Positions 46,827 through 61,400 of a stretch of DNA of 64,000 nucleotides are shown piece by piece. The DNA lies in the NCBI RefSeq assembly GCF_037392515.1, contig NC_090288.1, forward strand, positions 58,885,673-58,949,672, read 5' to 3'. Source of the stretch: Haliotis asinina. Its lineage: Eukaryota > Mollusca > Gastropoda > Lepetellida > Haliotidae. Each line of letters begins with the position of its first letter. The first letter of the stretch is position 1. Under the pieces are notes generated by a model, which saw only the letters and a program-made list of their open reading frames with translations, was not told where the DNA came from and searched no databases. Position numbers and translations under genes: made by a program.

Positions 46827-48473
46827 ATATTCATGGGTACTTTGAAACATTAGTGGTGGCCTTTGGAAGTTTTCACAGTGATTGAAGTGTTAGTCCTGTT
46901 AGTCCCCTCTTATGACAAGAAAGAGTATCTGAAAACCAATTCTAACTGAAATCTTCATGGGTAAGCTATAAACTTTTCTCAGTTCAGATTGATTGAATTA
47001 GAATCTTGCTTGAGATGTTTTTCTCTCTCAGAGGTCACTGATTAAATGTATGAAACCGTGATCCAGAGTAGAGAGGATTCGGTCGCTGGATACTGCCAGA
47101 AAGATGGTCAACAACAACCAGCAATGTAATTATTTTATTGAATGGAGGGTGATGAGGGAAAGAGAATGATTCCCAGTAACAGGTACACACTCAATATTAA
47201 TCAAATTTAACAACATCTGCACAAAACATTTCGCAATGTGGCCAACATAAATATCTAGTGACAGTATGTCAATATAGATATTGCATTAGCTATTTAACAG
47301 TACAGTACTGTAAATGTGCCAAGTATGTCTTATGCTATGGAACAACTGTCACGGCTGACATCAAGCACATGGACATAGTCGTTTATTTCAACTTGTAACA
47401 GATTAAAATAACTGGTGTTTTGAATGAAATATTGAAAGAGTTGACTCATCTGTATAGAAAGAGAATGACTCCCAGCGAGGGACAGGTACACATTGGGAGA
47501 CAATGTACAGGTGAGCAACAGGAGCAGCCAGGAATACAATTGTTTGGTATTAAGAAGCCAATCAGTGGCAGGTAAATAATAAAAAGGAAGTGGATATGGA
47601 GATGAAAAAGAAGAATTTAAGTGATTTTGTAAAAGATGAAAATTAGAAAATCCAAGATGGTGGCCAGTGTTAATAAACCAACCAGACAAAGACATGACAT
47701 AATATGGTTCTATTCCTGAACTCAACAGGCACCCAAGGTAATTTAATATTTCAAAAATTATATTGTGTATGTTTTGCTGGTTTTTATTTTGTTTTGTTAT
47801 GTACTAAAATATGCATGAAGTGAGATTTGCCAGCAATGTAAAAAAAATACCACACTTTTATGTTTTTTCAACAGGGTGAAAACAACACACGGCTACAGGT
47901 ACATGTGATAATAATACACATTATTTGTGTCTTGTGATAATTGCATTAATATAACCTAAAAGTAAATCCCAGTCTTGCCTGCATCAGAAATAATTAAGCT
48001 GTTGTGACCAACCAAATCACAACCATCTGATATTGCTTGATAATATTCCCCACAAACACAAGCAAATTGTGTGACTCAAAAATATAAGAACATCAACAGT
48101 GTTTGTCGACTGGTATTAAAAGTCAGATAAAATCGTCTGTAAGTTAATGCAGCCATTTCATGCATAGTCGGAAAAACTAAAAACAAAAGCTGTAAAATAC
48201 TTATAATAAACAGGCTGTGACAATCCCGTGAGGAGACATTGTTATATACATGCTGAAATGGAAGAAGGGGAATTGACATGTCTAGAAAAGTGTAAAGTAA
48301 TTTCAAAACACTGAAATAGGACATGACAGTTACATTTGATGGATGACTTGATGTCAAAACCTGAAAGCTCAATGGTAAATGTACTCTCAAACAACTCTCT
48401 CTCTCTCACCCTAACTCTCCCTCTCTCTCTATTGCACATTTTTCAAACAGAAAATACCATACAACTGTCCCGC

Positions 48474-49420
48474 AATAACACTGCTCGTTATTCCACTTCC
48501 TCACTGTAATATACCATTAAGAAAGCAGGTGATGTGGGATTTACAAACTTGATAAAAGGCAAATGATGAAGCAAGGAGGAAACAGATGATGAAGAGAAAT
48601 GAAGGGAAGATGTGACACGTAATTCCACTCCTTTGGAAGGGTTTCATTTGTATATGTGTACATAATATATTACTCTTTCTCACATGCATTTTCATTGGCT
48701 AGTGGTATGCTCGTTAATTGAAGTATCGCTTACTTTTTTAATGGTACACTCTCTTGTAATGACCTACTATACTTATCATCAGATCATACTTTGGCACCAT
48801 CAAACATTTCCTGATTTTACAGGATGTATGCTGGAATGGCAAATGCATTGATCCAATACTAATTCCCAGAATACTTCTCTGATCTGAGACAATGCTGGGA
48901 GGGAAAGGAATGCTGTTTTCATTATGCTAAACTCTGTGTTATAAAAATAATCTCTGGGTCTTGACACAGACCTGACTATCACAAAGTTGCATCTATGGAA
49001 TATCGACTGGTGCTAGCCCTTCATGAGGTACTGTAAACGTGATATTCCTGAAATATCTCAATGCCAAGGCTAAAAATGGATTTGTCATCAAATTTGTTCA
49101 CATTGAGGGTCTTCCACTGTATCACTCCCATGCTGCTTGTTCTCCCTGAAGGGAATGTGAACGTCGTTGTAGTCCCCTGTGCCAGGAGTAATGGTAGTTT
49201 CTACAGACGTCTTTCACTTCCCGTACAAACAGTGGGAAGATGCACATCCCCGTCAAAAAGGTCTGTGGAAATACAAACACAGGTAAACCTAGGCAGGCTT
49301 ATGGGGGGAAAAATAACATTATTACGACCAAAGTTGAGAATTTCTTATATGTTCAATGGGGTTCAGAGGTACTTGAATTTTGCTTTCATATTCCATTGAA
49401 GGCAAAATGAAATAACAACA
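48474..49420. repeat. Parental or third partial unit (contains the SLC37A3 last exon)
   Basis: 48474-49031 matches the start of units A and B. The CR1/L2-like LINE is absent at about 49030 (TGAGGTACTGTAAACGTG runs straight through). 49190-49420 matches the segment after the LINE in A and B. In between lies the intact terminal exon. It is best read as the parental locus from which A and B were copied. Confidence 0.8.
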
Positions 49421-52400
49421 TTTTCATTATATCAAATGATATGTCCAATTTCATATCTTTAGGCTTCAATTCAAAATCACAGTTTTCCAACTGTGTCTCC
49501 CACTTGTCATGAAACTATTGGAGTTGGTTTTGATCCTTTACATACAATTCATTATGTAAGTAAAAGATAATGCCACGCCCACAAAATAGGATGAGTTTAT
49601 CATGATACTGCTGCAAATTTCACATATTTGGGTTTCATTTTCAACTGTGTCTCCTAGTTGCCAGGAAACTAATTTTGATATCTGGTAATAGACTCTGTGA
49701 TGTGAAAAAGATGCTGCCTCCCTTAAACATTTGTTCTGATTTGAAATACTGCATTTTTCCTTCTCATACCTAGCTTTCACTGATGGTGCAGCAAAAGTAG
49801 CCAAGTGGCTAATATGTTCATTTCTAATGCCAAAGGTCTGAGTTTGATTCCCCACATGGCTACAATGTATGAAGTATATTTTTGGTATTCTCCACCATGA
49901 TAATGCTGATGTAGTGCTGAAGTGGAGCAAAACCTCACTCACTCACTCACTCACTCACTCACTCACTCACCAAACTTTGGACAATGAACAGCTGCTTGGC
50001 TACTGATTCATAAATTTGCACAATAGGTTTTCATATTTCAATGAATCGAACGATAAAATACAATATTAAGCATGTGATGTAAATCTAAGCACTACAGCCT
50101 GTTCCTCTACTATTGTACTGCTAATGAATATACAATGATTTTCATTTGCTGCCGACTTGTGGCAAAATGTTGACCTTTTACTATTTTTATTTAAAACCTT
50201 GTCCTACTCATTCACCGCTCTACTTTGTCTAGCTGTGTGAGTTAACAGCTGTGTGAGTTAACATAGCTAGAAAAGGATGGTGCAACTTACAGAAATCATG
50301 AAGAGATAGAAGACAGCTTGCCAGCCGAGAGCTTTCTGTATCACCGGCACCAGAATCTGGAGCAGAGGATAAAATCAGTAACACAGGTTCCAAACTGGAA
50401 TAGCCCCATAACCAGCAGGATCACATCAAATTCCTTCAACATATACAATGCAGTGTACAAACCTGGAAAGACAATATCAACTTTCAGTAGAAGAGCAGAT
50501 GAAAAGTTGCTTTAGAGATATTACTCATCAATCATCATGATGTGTAAATTTATTCATCGCCTAACACCAGGGCATGGATAACAAGTGAATTATTCAGTGA
50601 CTGGTTGTGCTGAAACTTGAAACCAAGAAAGTACGCATCTATCTCAGACTTTTTAATGAAATAATGTGGTAGATGTGACATGGAGATATCGAGTCAAGTA
50701 AGATGTATGTTATATGTTATGAGTCACTCTTTTCACTGCTGACTATTGATTTATTGACATAAGTGGAAGCTGTCTAAATCGGCACTCATCGGAATGAAGA
50801 AAGGTTTACACAATTTGATGGATGGTAGAGCGAATTGATAATGTACAAGACATGGACGGGACTGAGATTTTATGCCATTGATGACAATGTGCCAGATTTT
50901 GACAGCGTCCATTGTACAAGCATGAATAAATTTTCAATATACATCGTCAGTTTGCTTGTTTGATCCAGTCAACTGGATGCCTTGCTATCCATATGATTTC
51001 ATAATGTGAGCAAAATGTCTGGATCAAAGGGGTTCAACTGTATGCATATGTATATGTACATGCATGTATAAAAATTGGGCTGTTCACTCAAAATCTGTGT
51101 GAAAGTATGTCTTAAACAACCATTTTATTCCTTCATGTATTACGAGGACAAAGGTTTATGTAATACAGGTTTTAATACAAGCACACATATATATCTGTGT
51201 TGTGTTATTTCAGAAACTACTTGTTATATATCTACAACTGTATGCTCGGTATTCTCATCTTTCTTTACATATATATATATATATATATTTTATAACCTGT
51301 ATTATATCACCCTTTGTCCTCGTAATACATGAAGGAAAAAAAGGTTGATTAAGACATACTTTCACACAGATTTTGAGTAAACAGCCCAATTTTCCATTTA
51401 GTACTGAAGACTTGCAGCCAAGTTCATCATTGTTTCAGTCAGTATGCACAGTCAAAACAAGGCATCACATTGATAAATGGAGAAAGCAGGTCTGTAGGCA
51501 ACTTTATTTGCATATTTCCATATCATGATATCAATTTCTAGTTTATCTGACTTGGATAAGCAAATGAAAACATATCCCTTTATGTCATGAAATGCATGAT
51601 TGTTGCTCTTTTATTTTAACTTTTTATTAGAATGACAAATCTATCCTACCTCCTCAAATGCAAATACTTGATGATCAAATAATGAAAATAGAAAACACAA
51701 GCAGGAATATTGTCAGAAAGAGGAACATGATTGAGAGTTAATCGTAAACATACTTCAGACAGATGCACTTGAGACCATTATGCCACTGTCCATACTGCCT
51801 ACCTGCCCAATGGCTGCCCCAAGACTTCCTGTTCCATCTATGATACCAGTGACGGTTGCCAGGGCCTCAGTGTTGCCCTGTATTGGGCCCTGGTTGCCTG
51901 CAGTGCAGGAAATATTGAATTATTAACACACAACATACCCACATGGCACCTGTATGACATTAAAGGGGCACTGATGCAGAGCAATTTCCGTGGACTGGTT
52001 GTTCCTTTTGTTATTGTTTTTCTCCCGTGAGTACCCGGATGATATCCCAGAATTCGTGACTGGTTCGTGACCTCTGCTGCACAGCCGTAAGTACAATTGA
52101 GAGTTTAATTATAGACAGATCAAGTAAGGTGAAGTCACTTTACATTTTACATTTTAACAAATGTATTATGAAAACAAATGAAACACTTTGAAGGTTAACC
52201 AGGACGGAAAAATAACGAAGCCAATGTACGTCTTCATATTTTGTCTCATAACCCTATTTAGTTTATTGTCATCCTTGTATGATTTTGAAAATTAATTAAA
52301 GAACACAGGGTCTGCTTATATGTATAGTAAATTTCTAACGTGACTGTAACATTTAAACATTTTATAGACTGCCAATGTGCATCTATTTCACACACGCCCT

Positions 52401-55400
52401 ACATGCGAGCTAGTGTGTATTTTCTGTCATATAGATTCTGCTGAATGCTACAACAAATAAATCAAAACAAAATGCAAATAAGGAATTTAGAACAGACTAA
52501 TGTTATAGCAACAATGTCAGGCTACTACCTTGTTCAGGATCGTATCCATCAATATCAACATAAAAGAATGATATTCCATTCATGTGCAGCTGGTAAATAA
52601 TCCTGCTCTGTGTTGTGTGTCTTACAACAGTTAAATTTTCAAAAAAGTGACACATCGTTTCAGGTCTTTCACATTGGTGAAAACCTGATAAACCTCTCAC
52701 TGGTCACCCAAGATAGCACACCTGGCAACTAATTGTATGATGTCCGCCATTCTATGTAATTTAGTTAACCAATAATGAGCAATCAATCAATCAACGCAAT
52801 GGTGGTTAATTCTTTGAAGGGAGGATATTGTTTTCACAGTTGCACTTTACGACAGGGTGTAGTCACTATAGATTAGTAAATCTACACGCATGAACACTGC
52901 CTTTTTGACAAATCTGCTGTGGAAGTAATTAAACAATCAGTGTGTTATCAGTTAATCCTTTGATCGATGTTTGTTTTTGTAACTCAGCTGATAAACCCTC
53001 TTGCGTCACTAACATGCACATATTACATAACATACAATACATTTGCCGCTACAGACCTTTATTTATAATGTTGAGTATTTACTCCAGACAGGAGAAATAC
53101 CAAATGGGAACCTTTGTTGAGTAATCTGAGAGGCATAACCACTAATTATACCTGTTATAAATTCATTAATCCTCTCAATGCTGCAGTGGAACCCATTCGA
53201 CAGGAGTGCAGGATAATGACATCTCCAAATAAAACTTGCAATAATTATTCAACAAGTTGGATTTACATGTCATATGAATTATGTATGGAATGCACTAATT
53301 CTCAGCTTTATAAATATATAATCTTCAAAATGTATATGTACCTTAAAACGAAATGCCTGCAACTTAAAAATGTGATCGTCAAATTTCTTGGCAAGCAGTC
53401 GAAAATAACGGCCATTGTTGACTTTCAATCACACCACATCGAGTGGTACCCAGTCTAACATTTTCTTCATAACAAAATATTTTTTGATAGTTTAATCAAT
53501 AGTTTTGTTCTTTGACGAAGAGAAAGCTCACAAGTTTCCCATTTTCTAAAAATTGGTAACTTTTGGCTTAAATAATTATAAACAAAACCAATCTCAATGT
53601 TACATCATCGATTGGACGAACAGGAACGAACATGGCAATGGCGGTAAACAAACAAGTCCACATGCATCGTGATGCCGAAGAAAATGTTCCATCCTTTTGA
53701 TATATCCAACTATTTCATCTGGAATTAATTACATGGTGTGAATAGGTAAATGGTATTGCCTCTGCACAGAAATTGCCATATTTAGCGAGTTTATTTTGAT
53801 TTTGTTTGATAAACCTTCAAGTGAATGATGACAAATAACATGTGTAGGTTTACACCATCGCTTGCAGCCTGAAAACACTCATGGGCCGAAACTATTTTCA
53901 GGGTACCAACGGAACTTCATTGTTACATAAGAAATACACACAGGCATTTGCTGTGTACTTGGATAAATTGGTGTAATCAATTTGTTTGATGTAAGAACAT
54001 TTTCAGATTTCTCTACCAATGGCAAAGTCGATTTGTTTTTTACGAATTCAAATGAATTAAATGGTGTTTTTATTATCACAGATAATAAACCAGGATAGCT
54101 ACCATAGCTACCACAATTTACGTATGATTTTTGCTGGGCCAAACCTCAAAACTATCTAAATATAAAACTTTGCAATCTTTCAGACACATATGAAACAAAT
54201 GGCTTGCTACGTGCCTGTAGACATCATATTTTCACATGACATGATTAAACATAGAGGTAAAAAACACAGAAATAGGATCAAATTGGATCAGTCACTGTAC
54301 CACCCAGGCATCAGAAAAAACCTACACTACAGGGATATTTTGTTACAATCAGACAAGGAATACCATGGATATTTTTAAATAATGGTATATGATGGGCATC
54401 CGGCCTCCTCACTTTTTAGGGTGAAAAAAGTCTGCTAATGTGGACAGGAGCCCAGTCCCTTTGTCCATCACTGTTGAGGGAGTGGGTGCTGACCAATTTG
54501 CAGCTTGGTTTCGAAATTAGACCGCTGGTGAGAAACATTATTTGCTCCGCATCAGTGCCCCTTTAACAACAAAACTAACTGTCAAAATAATTGATAATTT
54601 AATTGATATCAATAAATGAATTTTTTGCCAGTTTCTTAGCCACTTCTTGCTTGTTTGATGTTTGATGTTAATGTAAAGTGTCAAATAACATATCACACTG
54701 CGATACCTCCAACTCGCACCTTCGTGTACAGTTTTAGCCAGTGTGTCTGCAAGATGTTTGCAATGTGGCCAAGTCGTGGTTAGATATCTTGTTATTGTTC
54801 ATTGCCTGGTAGTCTCACCACTTGTGCCTTGTGGTCGGCCTAGGCCCGGGTTCAATTCCTCACATGGGTACAGTGTGAGAAGTCCCCTGCTGTGATATTG
54901 CTGGAATATTACTAAAAGCAGCATAAAACTTGACACACATATTTGTAATATTTTCAATTTCATCACAGCAGTTTCTACTGTTGCTAAGAAATGTTTGACA
55001 ACACAGCAATATTCCAGTGATATGGCACCTGTCTGTAGATAATCAAGCATAGAAAGACAATCCAGTGATCAACACCATGAGCATCAATCTTTGCAATTGG
55101 GATATGACATTTGTCAACAAAGTCAGCTTGTCTGAGCACTGGATCCCATTAGTTGCTTCTTATGACACGAGTTGCTGAAGACCAAATCTAACCTGTATCT
55201 TCACAGGTGTGAAAAATGCAAAAGGTAAGAGTTGTTTTCCTACCTAGATCTGCAGCTACAGCAGCGCTGATGAGGTTGGCAACTCCGCTGATGAAAAATC
55301 CAGCTACTGACATCAGGAATGAATTGACTGTCAAATTGGCTGGAGAATCTGGGGAAATTAGTACCACTTGATACAGCAATTGGCAAACACACTTTTCTCC

Positions 55401-58400
55401 AACCAAGGCTTGACTAAGACTGTGTCAGTTAGAAGCCTGCTTCTATCAATATTATCAGACTTTAGATTTCTTGGTAACACATCAGCATATGTGGCATATT
55501 TACATGTCATTGCTGTCTTAACACTCAAACACTAAACACTGCAATGTTTGACTAACACTGTGTCAGTTAGAAGCCTGCTTCTATCAATATTATCAGACTT
55601 TAGATTTCTTGGTAACACATCAGCATATGTGGCATATTTACATGTCATTGCTGTCTTAACACTCAAACACTAAACACTGCAATGTTTGACTAACACTGTG
55701 TCAGTTAGAAGCCTGCTTCTATCAATATTATCAGACTTTAGACTTCTTGGTAACACATCAGCATATGTGGCATATTTACATGTCATTGCTGTCTTAACAC
55801 GCAAACACTAAACACTGCAATGTTTGACTAAGACTGTGTCAGTTAGAAGCCTGCTTCTATCAATATTATCAGACTTTAGACTTCTTGGTAACACATCAGC
55901 ATATGTGGCATATTTACATGTCATTGCTGTCTTAACACGCAAACACTAAACACTGCAATGTTTGACTAAGACTGTGTCAGTTAGAAGCCTGCTTCTATCA
56001 ATATTATCAGACTTTAGACTTCTTGCTAACATATCAGCATATGTGGCATATTTACATGTCATTGCTGTCTTAACACTCAAACACTAAACACTGCAATGTT
56101 TGACTAAGACTGTGTCAGTTAGAAGCCTGCTTCTATCAATATTATCAGACTTTAGACTTCTTGCTAACATATCAGCATATGTGGCATATTTACATGTCAT
56201 TGCTGTCTTAACACTCAAACACTAAACACTGCAATGTTTGACTAAGACTGTGTCAGTTAGAAGCCTGCTTCTATCAATATTATCAGACTTTAGACTTCTT
56301 GGTAACACATCAGCATATGTGGCATATTTACATGTCATTGCTGTCTTAACACTCAAACACTAAACACTGCAATGTTTGACTAAGACTGTGTCAGTTAGAA
56401 GCCTGCTTCTATCAATATTATCAGACTTTAGATTTCTTGCTAACACATCAGCATATGTGGCATATTTACATGTCATTGCTGTCTTAACACTCAAACACTA
56501 AACACTGCAATGTTTGACTAAGACTGTGTCAGTTAGAAGCCTGCTTCTATCAATATTATCAGACTTTAGACTTCTTGGTAACACATCAGCATATGTGGCA
56601 TATTTACATGTCATTGCTGTCTTAACACGCAAACACTAAACACTGCAATGTTTGACTAACACTGTGTCAGTTAGAAGCCTGCTTCTATCAATATTATCAG
56701 ACTTTAGATTTCTTGGTAACACATCAGCATATGTGGCATATTTACATGTCATTGCTGTCTTAACACTCAAACACTAAACACTGCAATGTTTGACTAAGAC
56801 TGTCAGTTAGAAGCCTGCTTCTATCAATATTATCAGACTTTAGACTTCTTGGTAACACATCAGCATATGTGGCATATTTACATGTCATTGCTGTCTTAAC
56901 ACGCAAACACTAAACACTGCAATGTTTGACTAAGACTGTGTCAGTTAGAAGCCTGCTTCTATCAATATTATCAGACTTTAGACTTCTTGGTAACACATCA
57001 GCATATGTGGCATATTTACATGTCATTGCTGTCTTAACATGCAAACACTAAACACTGCAATGTTTGACTAAGACTGTGTCAGTTAGAAGCCTGCTTCTAT
57101 CAATATTATCAGACTTTAGACTTCTTGGCAACACATCAGCATATGTGACATATTTACATGTCATTGCTGTCTTAACACGCAAACACTAAACACTGCAATG
57201 TTTGAGTGCATGAGTGAGTCAGTTTAGTTTAGGCCACACTCAGCAATATTCCTGCTATATGGCAGCTGTCTGTAAATAACTGGGTTTGGCGATCCATTGA
57301 TCACCAGCATGAGCATCAGTCTGCACAATGGAGACCCAACGACATGTGTCAACCAAGTCAATGAGCCTGACCACCCAATCCCTTCAGTTGCTATTATGAC
57401 ATGCATGGTTGCCTTTTATGGCAAGCATGAGTTGCTGACGACCTATTCTACCCCTGATCTCCATGGGTCTGCAATGTTTGAAATCAAAACTTCTGAACAC
57501 TGATGTGAATGTTCCCAACTTATTGAATGACAAATACAATGGTACACCAATACTGAATTCAGACCAATGATTCAACACTGCTAGTTGGTTTAAAATTCAT
57601 CTTGTCAAATACAGTTGGGAACTGTGTCAAATATCAAAGGGGGGAAACTCTGTATCTGGATCAACAATGCTGAACTATAGTGCACACACTGGAGATAAAT
57701 AAAAGTAGATACTTGCTAGTTTTATACTTACTACCATATATAAACAGTGATGGAATGGCAAGGCCTAGCATTGGAATAACAACTAGAGCTCTCCTCTGAA
57801 ACCGGTCCTGTAATCAGAAACAGATATTAAGAAATTAGAAGCAAAATCATATAAACAAAGTGCAGGCATTTTGCCAGATTCTATAATCTTGGCACCATCA
57901 GAAATATTAGTCATACAAGTTGAAACGTATCAGTGACATTCATATCAATATTCAAGGGGGAATAACAGTTATCCTGTTATTTATACTTACTGATATAAAA
58001 CCACCAATAGTTCCCCCTGTAACAGAAAGGTCAGTCTATTAATAGGGATAAGGTATCCAAATGATATTGTTCAGAATAGGATAGGCTGATTGTTAAATTA
58101 AAGAATGGGCTACATACGTTAGTTAATCATACACACTTAACGAGACGAGACGAGAGAGTGTTTGGCAAGACTAGAAAGAATGTAAGGTGAGACAGGAAAG
58201 TGTTTGGCAAGACTAGAGAAAATGTAAGGAGAGACTGGAGAGTGTTTGGCAAGACTAGAAAGAATGTAAGGAGAGACTGGAGAGTGTTTGGCAAGACAAG
58301 AGAGAATGTAAGGTGAGACTGGAGAGTGTTTGGCAAGACAAGAGAGAATGTAAAGAGAGACTGGAGAGTGTTTGGCAAGACTAGAGAGAATGTGGGGTGA

Positions 58401-61400
58401 GCCTGGAGAGTGTTTGGCAAGATTAGAAAGAATGTAAGGAGAGACAGGAGAGTCTTTGTGGACACTAAAGAGAATGTAAGGTGAGACTGAAGAGTGTTTG
58501 GCAAGACCACAAAGAATGTAAGGAGAGACAGGAGAGTGTTTGGCAAGACAAGAGAGAATGTAAGGTGAGACTGGAGAGTGTTTGGCAAGACAAGAGAGAA
58601 TGTAAAGAGAGACTGGAGAGTGTTTGGCAAGACTAGAGAGAATGTGAGGTGAGCCTGGAGAGTGTTTGGCAAGACTAGAAAGAATGTAAGGTGAGACAGG
58701 AAAGTGTTTGGGAAGACTACAAAGAATGTAAAGAGAGACTTGAGAGTGTTTGGCAAGACAAGACAGAATGTAAGGTGAGACTGAAGAGTGTTTGGCAAGA
58801 CTAGAAAGAATGTAAGGTGAGCCTGGAGAGTGTTTGGCAAGACTAGAAAGAATGTAAGGAGAGACTGGAGAGTGTTTGGCAAGACTACAGAGAATGTAAG
58901 GTGAGACAGGAAAGTGTTTGGCAAGACTAGAGAGAATGTAAGGAGAGACTGGAGAGTCTTTGTAGAGTTTAAAGAGAATGTAAGGTGAGACTGGAGAGTG
59001 TTTGGGAAGACTAGAGAGAATGTAAGGTGAGACTGGAGAGTGTTTGGCAAGACTAGAGGGAATGTAAGGTGAGACGGGAGAGTGTTTGGGAAGACTAGAG
59101 AGAATGTAAGGTGAGACGGGAGAGTGTTTGGCAAGACTAGAGGGAATGTAAGGTGAGACTGGAGAGTGTTTGGCAAGACTAGAAAGAATGTAAGGAGAGA
59201 CTGGAGAGTGTTTGGCAAGACTACAGAGAATGTAAGGTGAGACAGGAAAGTGTTTGGGAAGACTAGAGAGAATGTAAGGAGAGACTGAAGAGTGTTTGGC
59301 AAGACTAGAGAGAATGTAAGGAGAGACTGGAGAGTGTTTGGCAAGACTAGAGAGAATGAAAGGAGAGACTGGAGAGTGTTTGGCAAGACTAGAGAGAATG
59401 TAAGGAGAGACTGGAGAGTGTTTGGCAAGACTAGAGGGAATGAAAGGAGAGACTGGAGAGTGTTTGTCAAGACAAGAGAGAATGTAAGGAGAGATTGGGG
59501 AGAATTGGGCATGACTAGAGTGAATGTAAGGTGAGACTGGAGAGTGTTTGGCAAGACTTGAGAGAATGTAAGGAGAGACTGGAGAGTGCTGGGCAAGACT
59601 AGAGAAAATTTAAGGTGAGACTGGAGAGTGTTTGGCAAGACTAGAGGGAATGTAAGGTGAGACTGGAGAGTGTTTGGCAAGACTAGAGAGAATGTAAGGT
59701 GAGACTGGAGAGTGTTTGGCAAGACTTGAGAGAATGAAAGGTGAGACTGGAGAGTGTTTGGTGAAGGTACACAGAACGTAAGGTGAGACTGGAGAGTGAG
59801 TGGTGAGACTTGAGAGTGAGTGGTGAGGCTAGAGAGAATGTAAGGTGAGACTGAAGAGTGTGGTCAAAATAGGGAGTAAGTGAGTGAGTAAGAGAGTGAG
59901 ACTAGAGAGAGTGATAAGACTGGAGAGTGTGTCACGAGACTTGATAAAGTGTGGTGAGACTAGTGAGCATGTTGAGACAAGGGAGAGTGTAAAGTGAGGC
60001 AAAAGTGAGCTTAAGATGAGATCAGAGAGGATGTGGTGAGACAAGAGAGAATGTAAGGTAAGAATAGAGAGGGTGTGGTCAGACTATAGACAGTGTAAAG
60101 AGAGACTAGACAGCATAGTGAGGCTGGAGTGAACATAAGGTGACACCAGAGAAAAAGATTTTATATCTGCCCTATAATAAAGTGAGACTAGAGGTATTGT
60201 GGTGAGGCATGGGGCAGAGATGAAGAGCTAGGTGAGAAAGTCACAGACAACAGTATGTGTTGAGAATGTGTGTGGTGAGAACGTTTGTGATGGGACTGAC
60301 CTACAATTCCGCCGACATCGTACCAGATGGAGATAGAGTCTGCGACTGTCTCCTTCCAGTGGTAGGCACTGGCTAGGTAGTATGGTAGCCAGAAGAAGAA
60401 GGAGTAGTTGACTAACTTCAGGAAGGCATAGGAAAGGGAGTACTGCAACACACATTGATCAGTCACTCATTAACTGATATGAGGAGATAGTGTATAACCC
60501 ATCTAAACCAAAGTTTGCTGACAAATATAGATGAGAATAAGGTATTATTGTTGGCATGACACAAGTTTCATCATTAAGCTGGTGATGTGATGAATATTTT
60601 AAAAGTGTATTTCAACTCAACAAGTCATAGAGAGTGATATATTTACAAAATGACAACATGAAAATTCACAAGCCAGTCAGGGCAAGTGACTATGGAGATT
60701 TACTGACCTATCTCAATTTATACTAGTCACTGTCAAGAGGGTCAGTGGTCATTTTGCATATTGAACAGTATAACACCAGACAGGAGGAGATGGGGTGTAA
60801 CTTACCAGTATCATACCAGGAAGGAGACGGGGGAGTAACTCACCAGTATGACACAAGACAGGAGGAGATGGGGTGTAACTCACCAGTATAACACCAGGAA
60901 GGAGACGAGGAGTAAATCACCAGTATGACACTAGACAGGAGGAGATGAGGTGTAACTTACCAGTATCATACCAGGAAGGAGACGGGGAGTAACTCACCAG
61001 TATGACACAAGAGAGGAGGAGATGGGGTGTAACTCACCAGTATAACACCAGGGAGACGAGGAGTAAATCTCCAGTATGACACAAGAGAGGAGGAGATGGG
61101 GTGTAACTCACCAGTATGATGCCAGACAGGAGGAAATAGGGTTTAACTCACCACTATGACACCAGGAAGGAGACGGGGTGTAACTCATCAGTATGACACC
61201 AGGCTGGAGGAGATAGGGTGTAACTCACCAGTATGACACCAGGCTGGAGGAGATAGGGTGTAACTCACCAGTATGACACCAGGCTGGAGGAGATAGGGTG
61301 TAACTCACCACTATGACACCAGACTGGAGGAGATGGGTGTAACTCACCAGTATGACACAAGGAAGGAGATGGGGTGTAACTCACCACTATGGCACCAGGG

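Larger units (their letters stand above)
44128..48473. repeat. 4.35-kb tandem unit B
   Basis: This is the second copy of unit A, with the same order of parts. It differs by scattered single-base changes and the ~29-bp deletion near 45985. High identity implies a recent duplication or ongoing exchange, or an assembly artefact. Confidence 0.93.

Noticed and set aside
49061-49399. 112-aa plus-strand frame
   Set aside because: It is antisense to the real SLC37A3 terminal exon.
52503-52700. 65-aa frame inside the TTAA element as a THAP transposase piece
   Set aside because: The Cys/His spacing of a THAP domain is not present.
55411-57202. Regular direct repeats as a CRISPR array
   Set aside because: Units are 138 bp, contiguous and homogeneous, with no variable spacers, in a eukaryotic intron.
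58127-59722. 531-aa minus-strand open frame as a protein gene
   Set aside because: It is a pure 42-bp tandem repeat inside an intron, and the open frame follows from unit length and composition.
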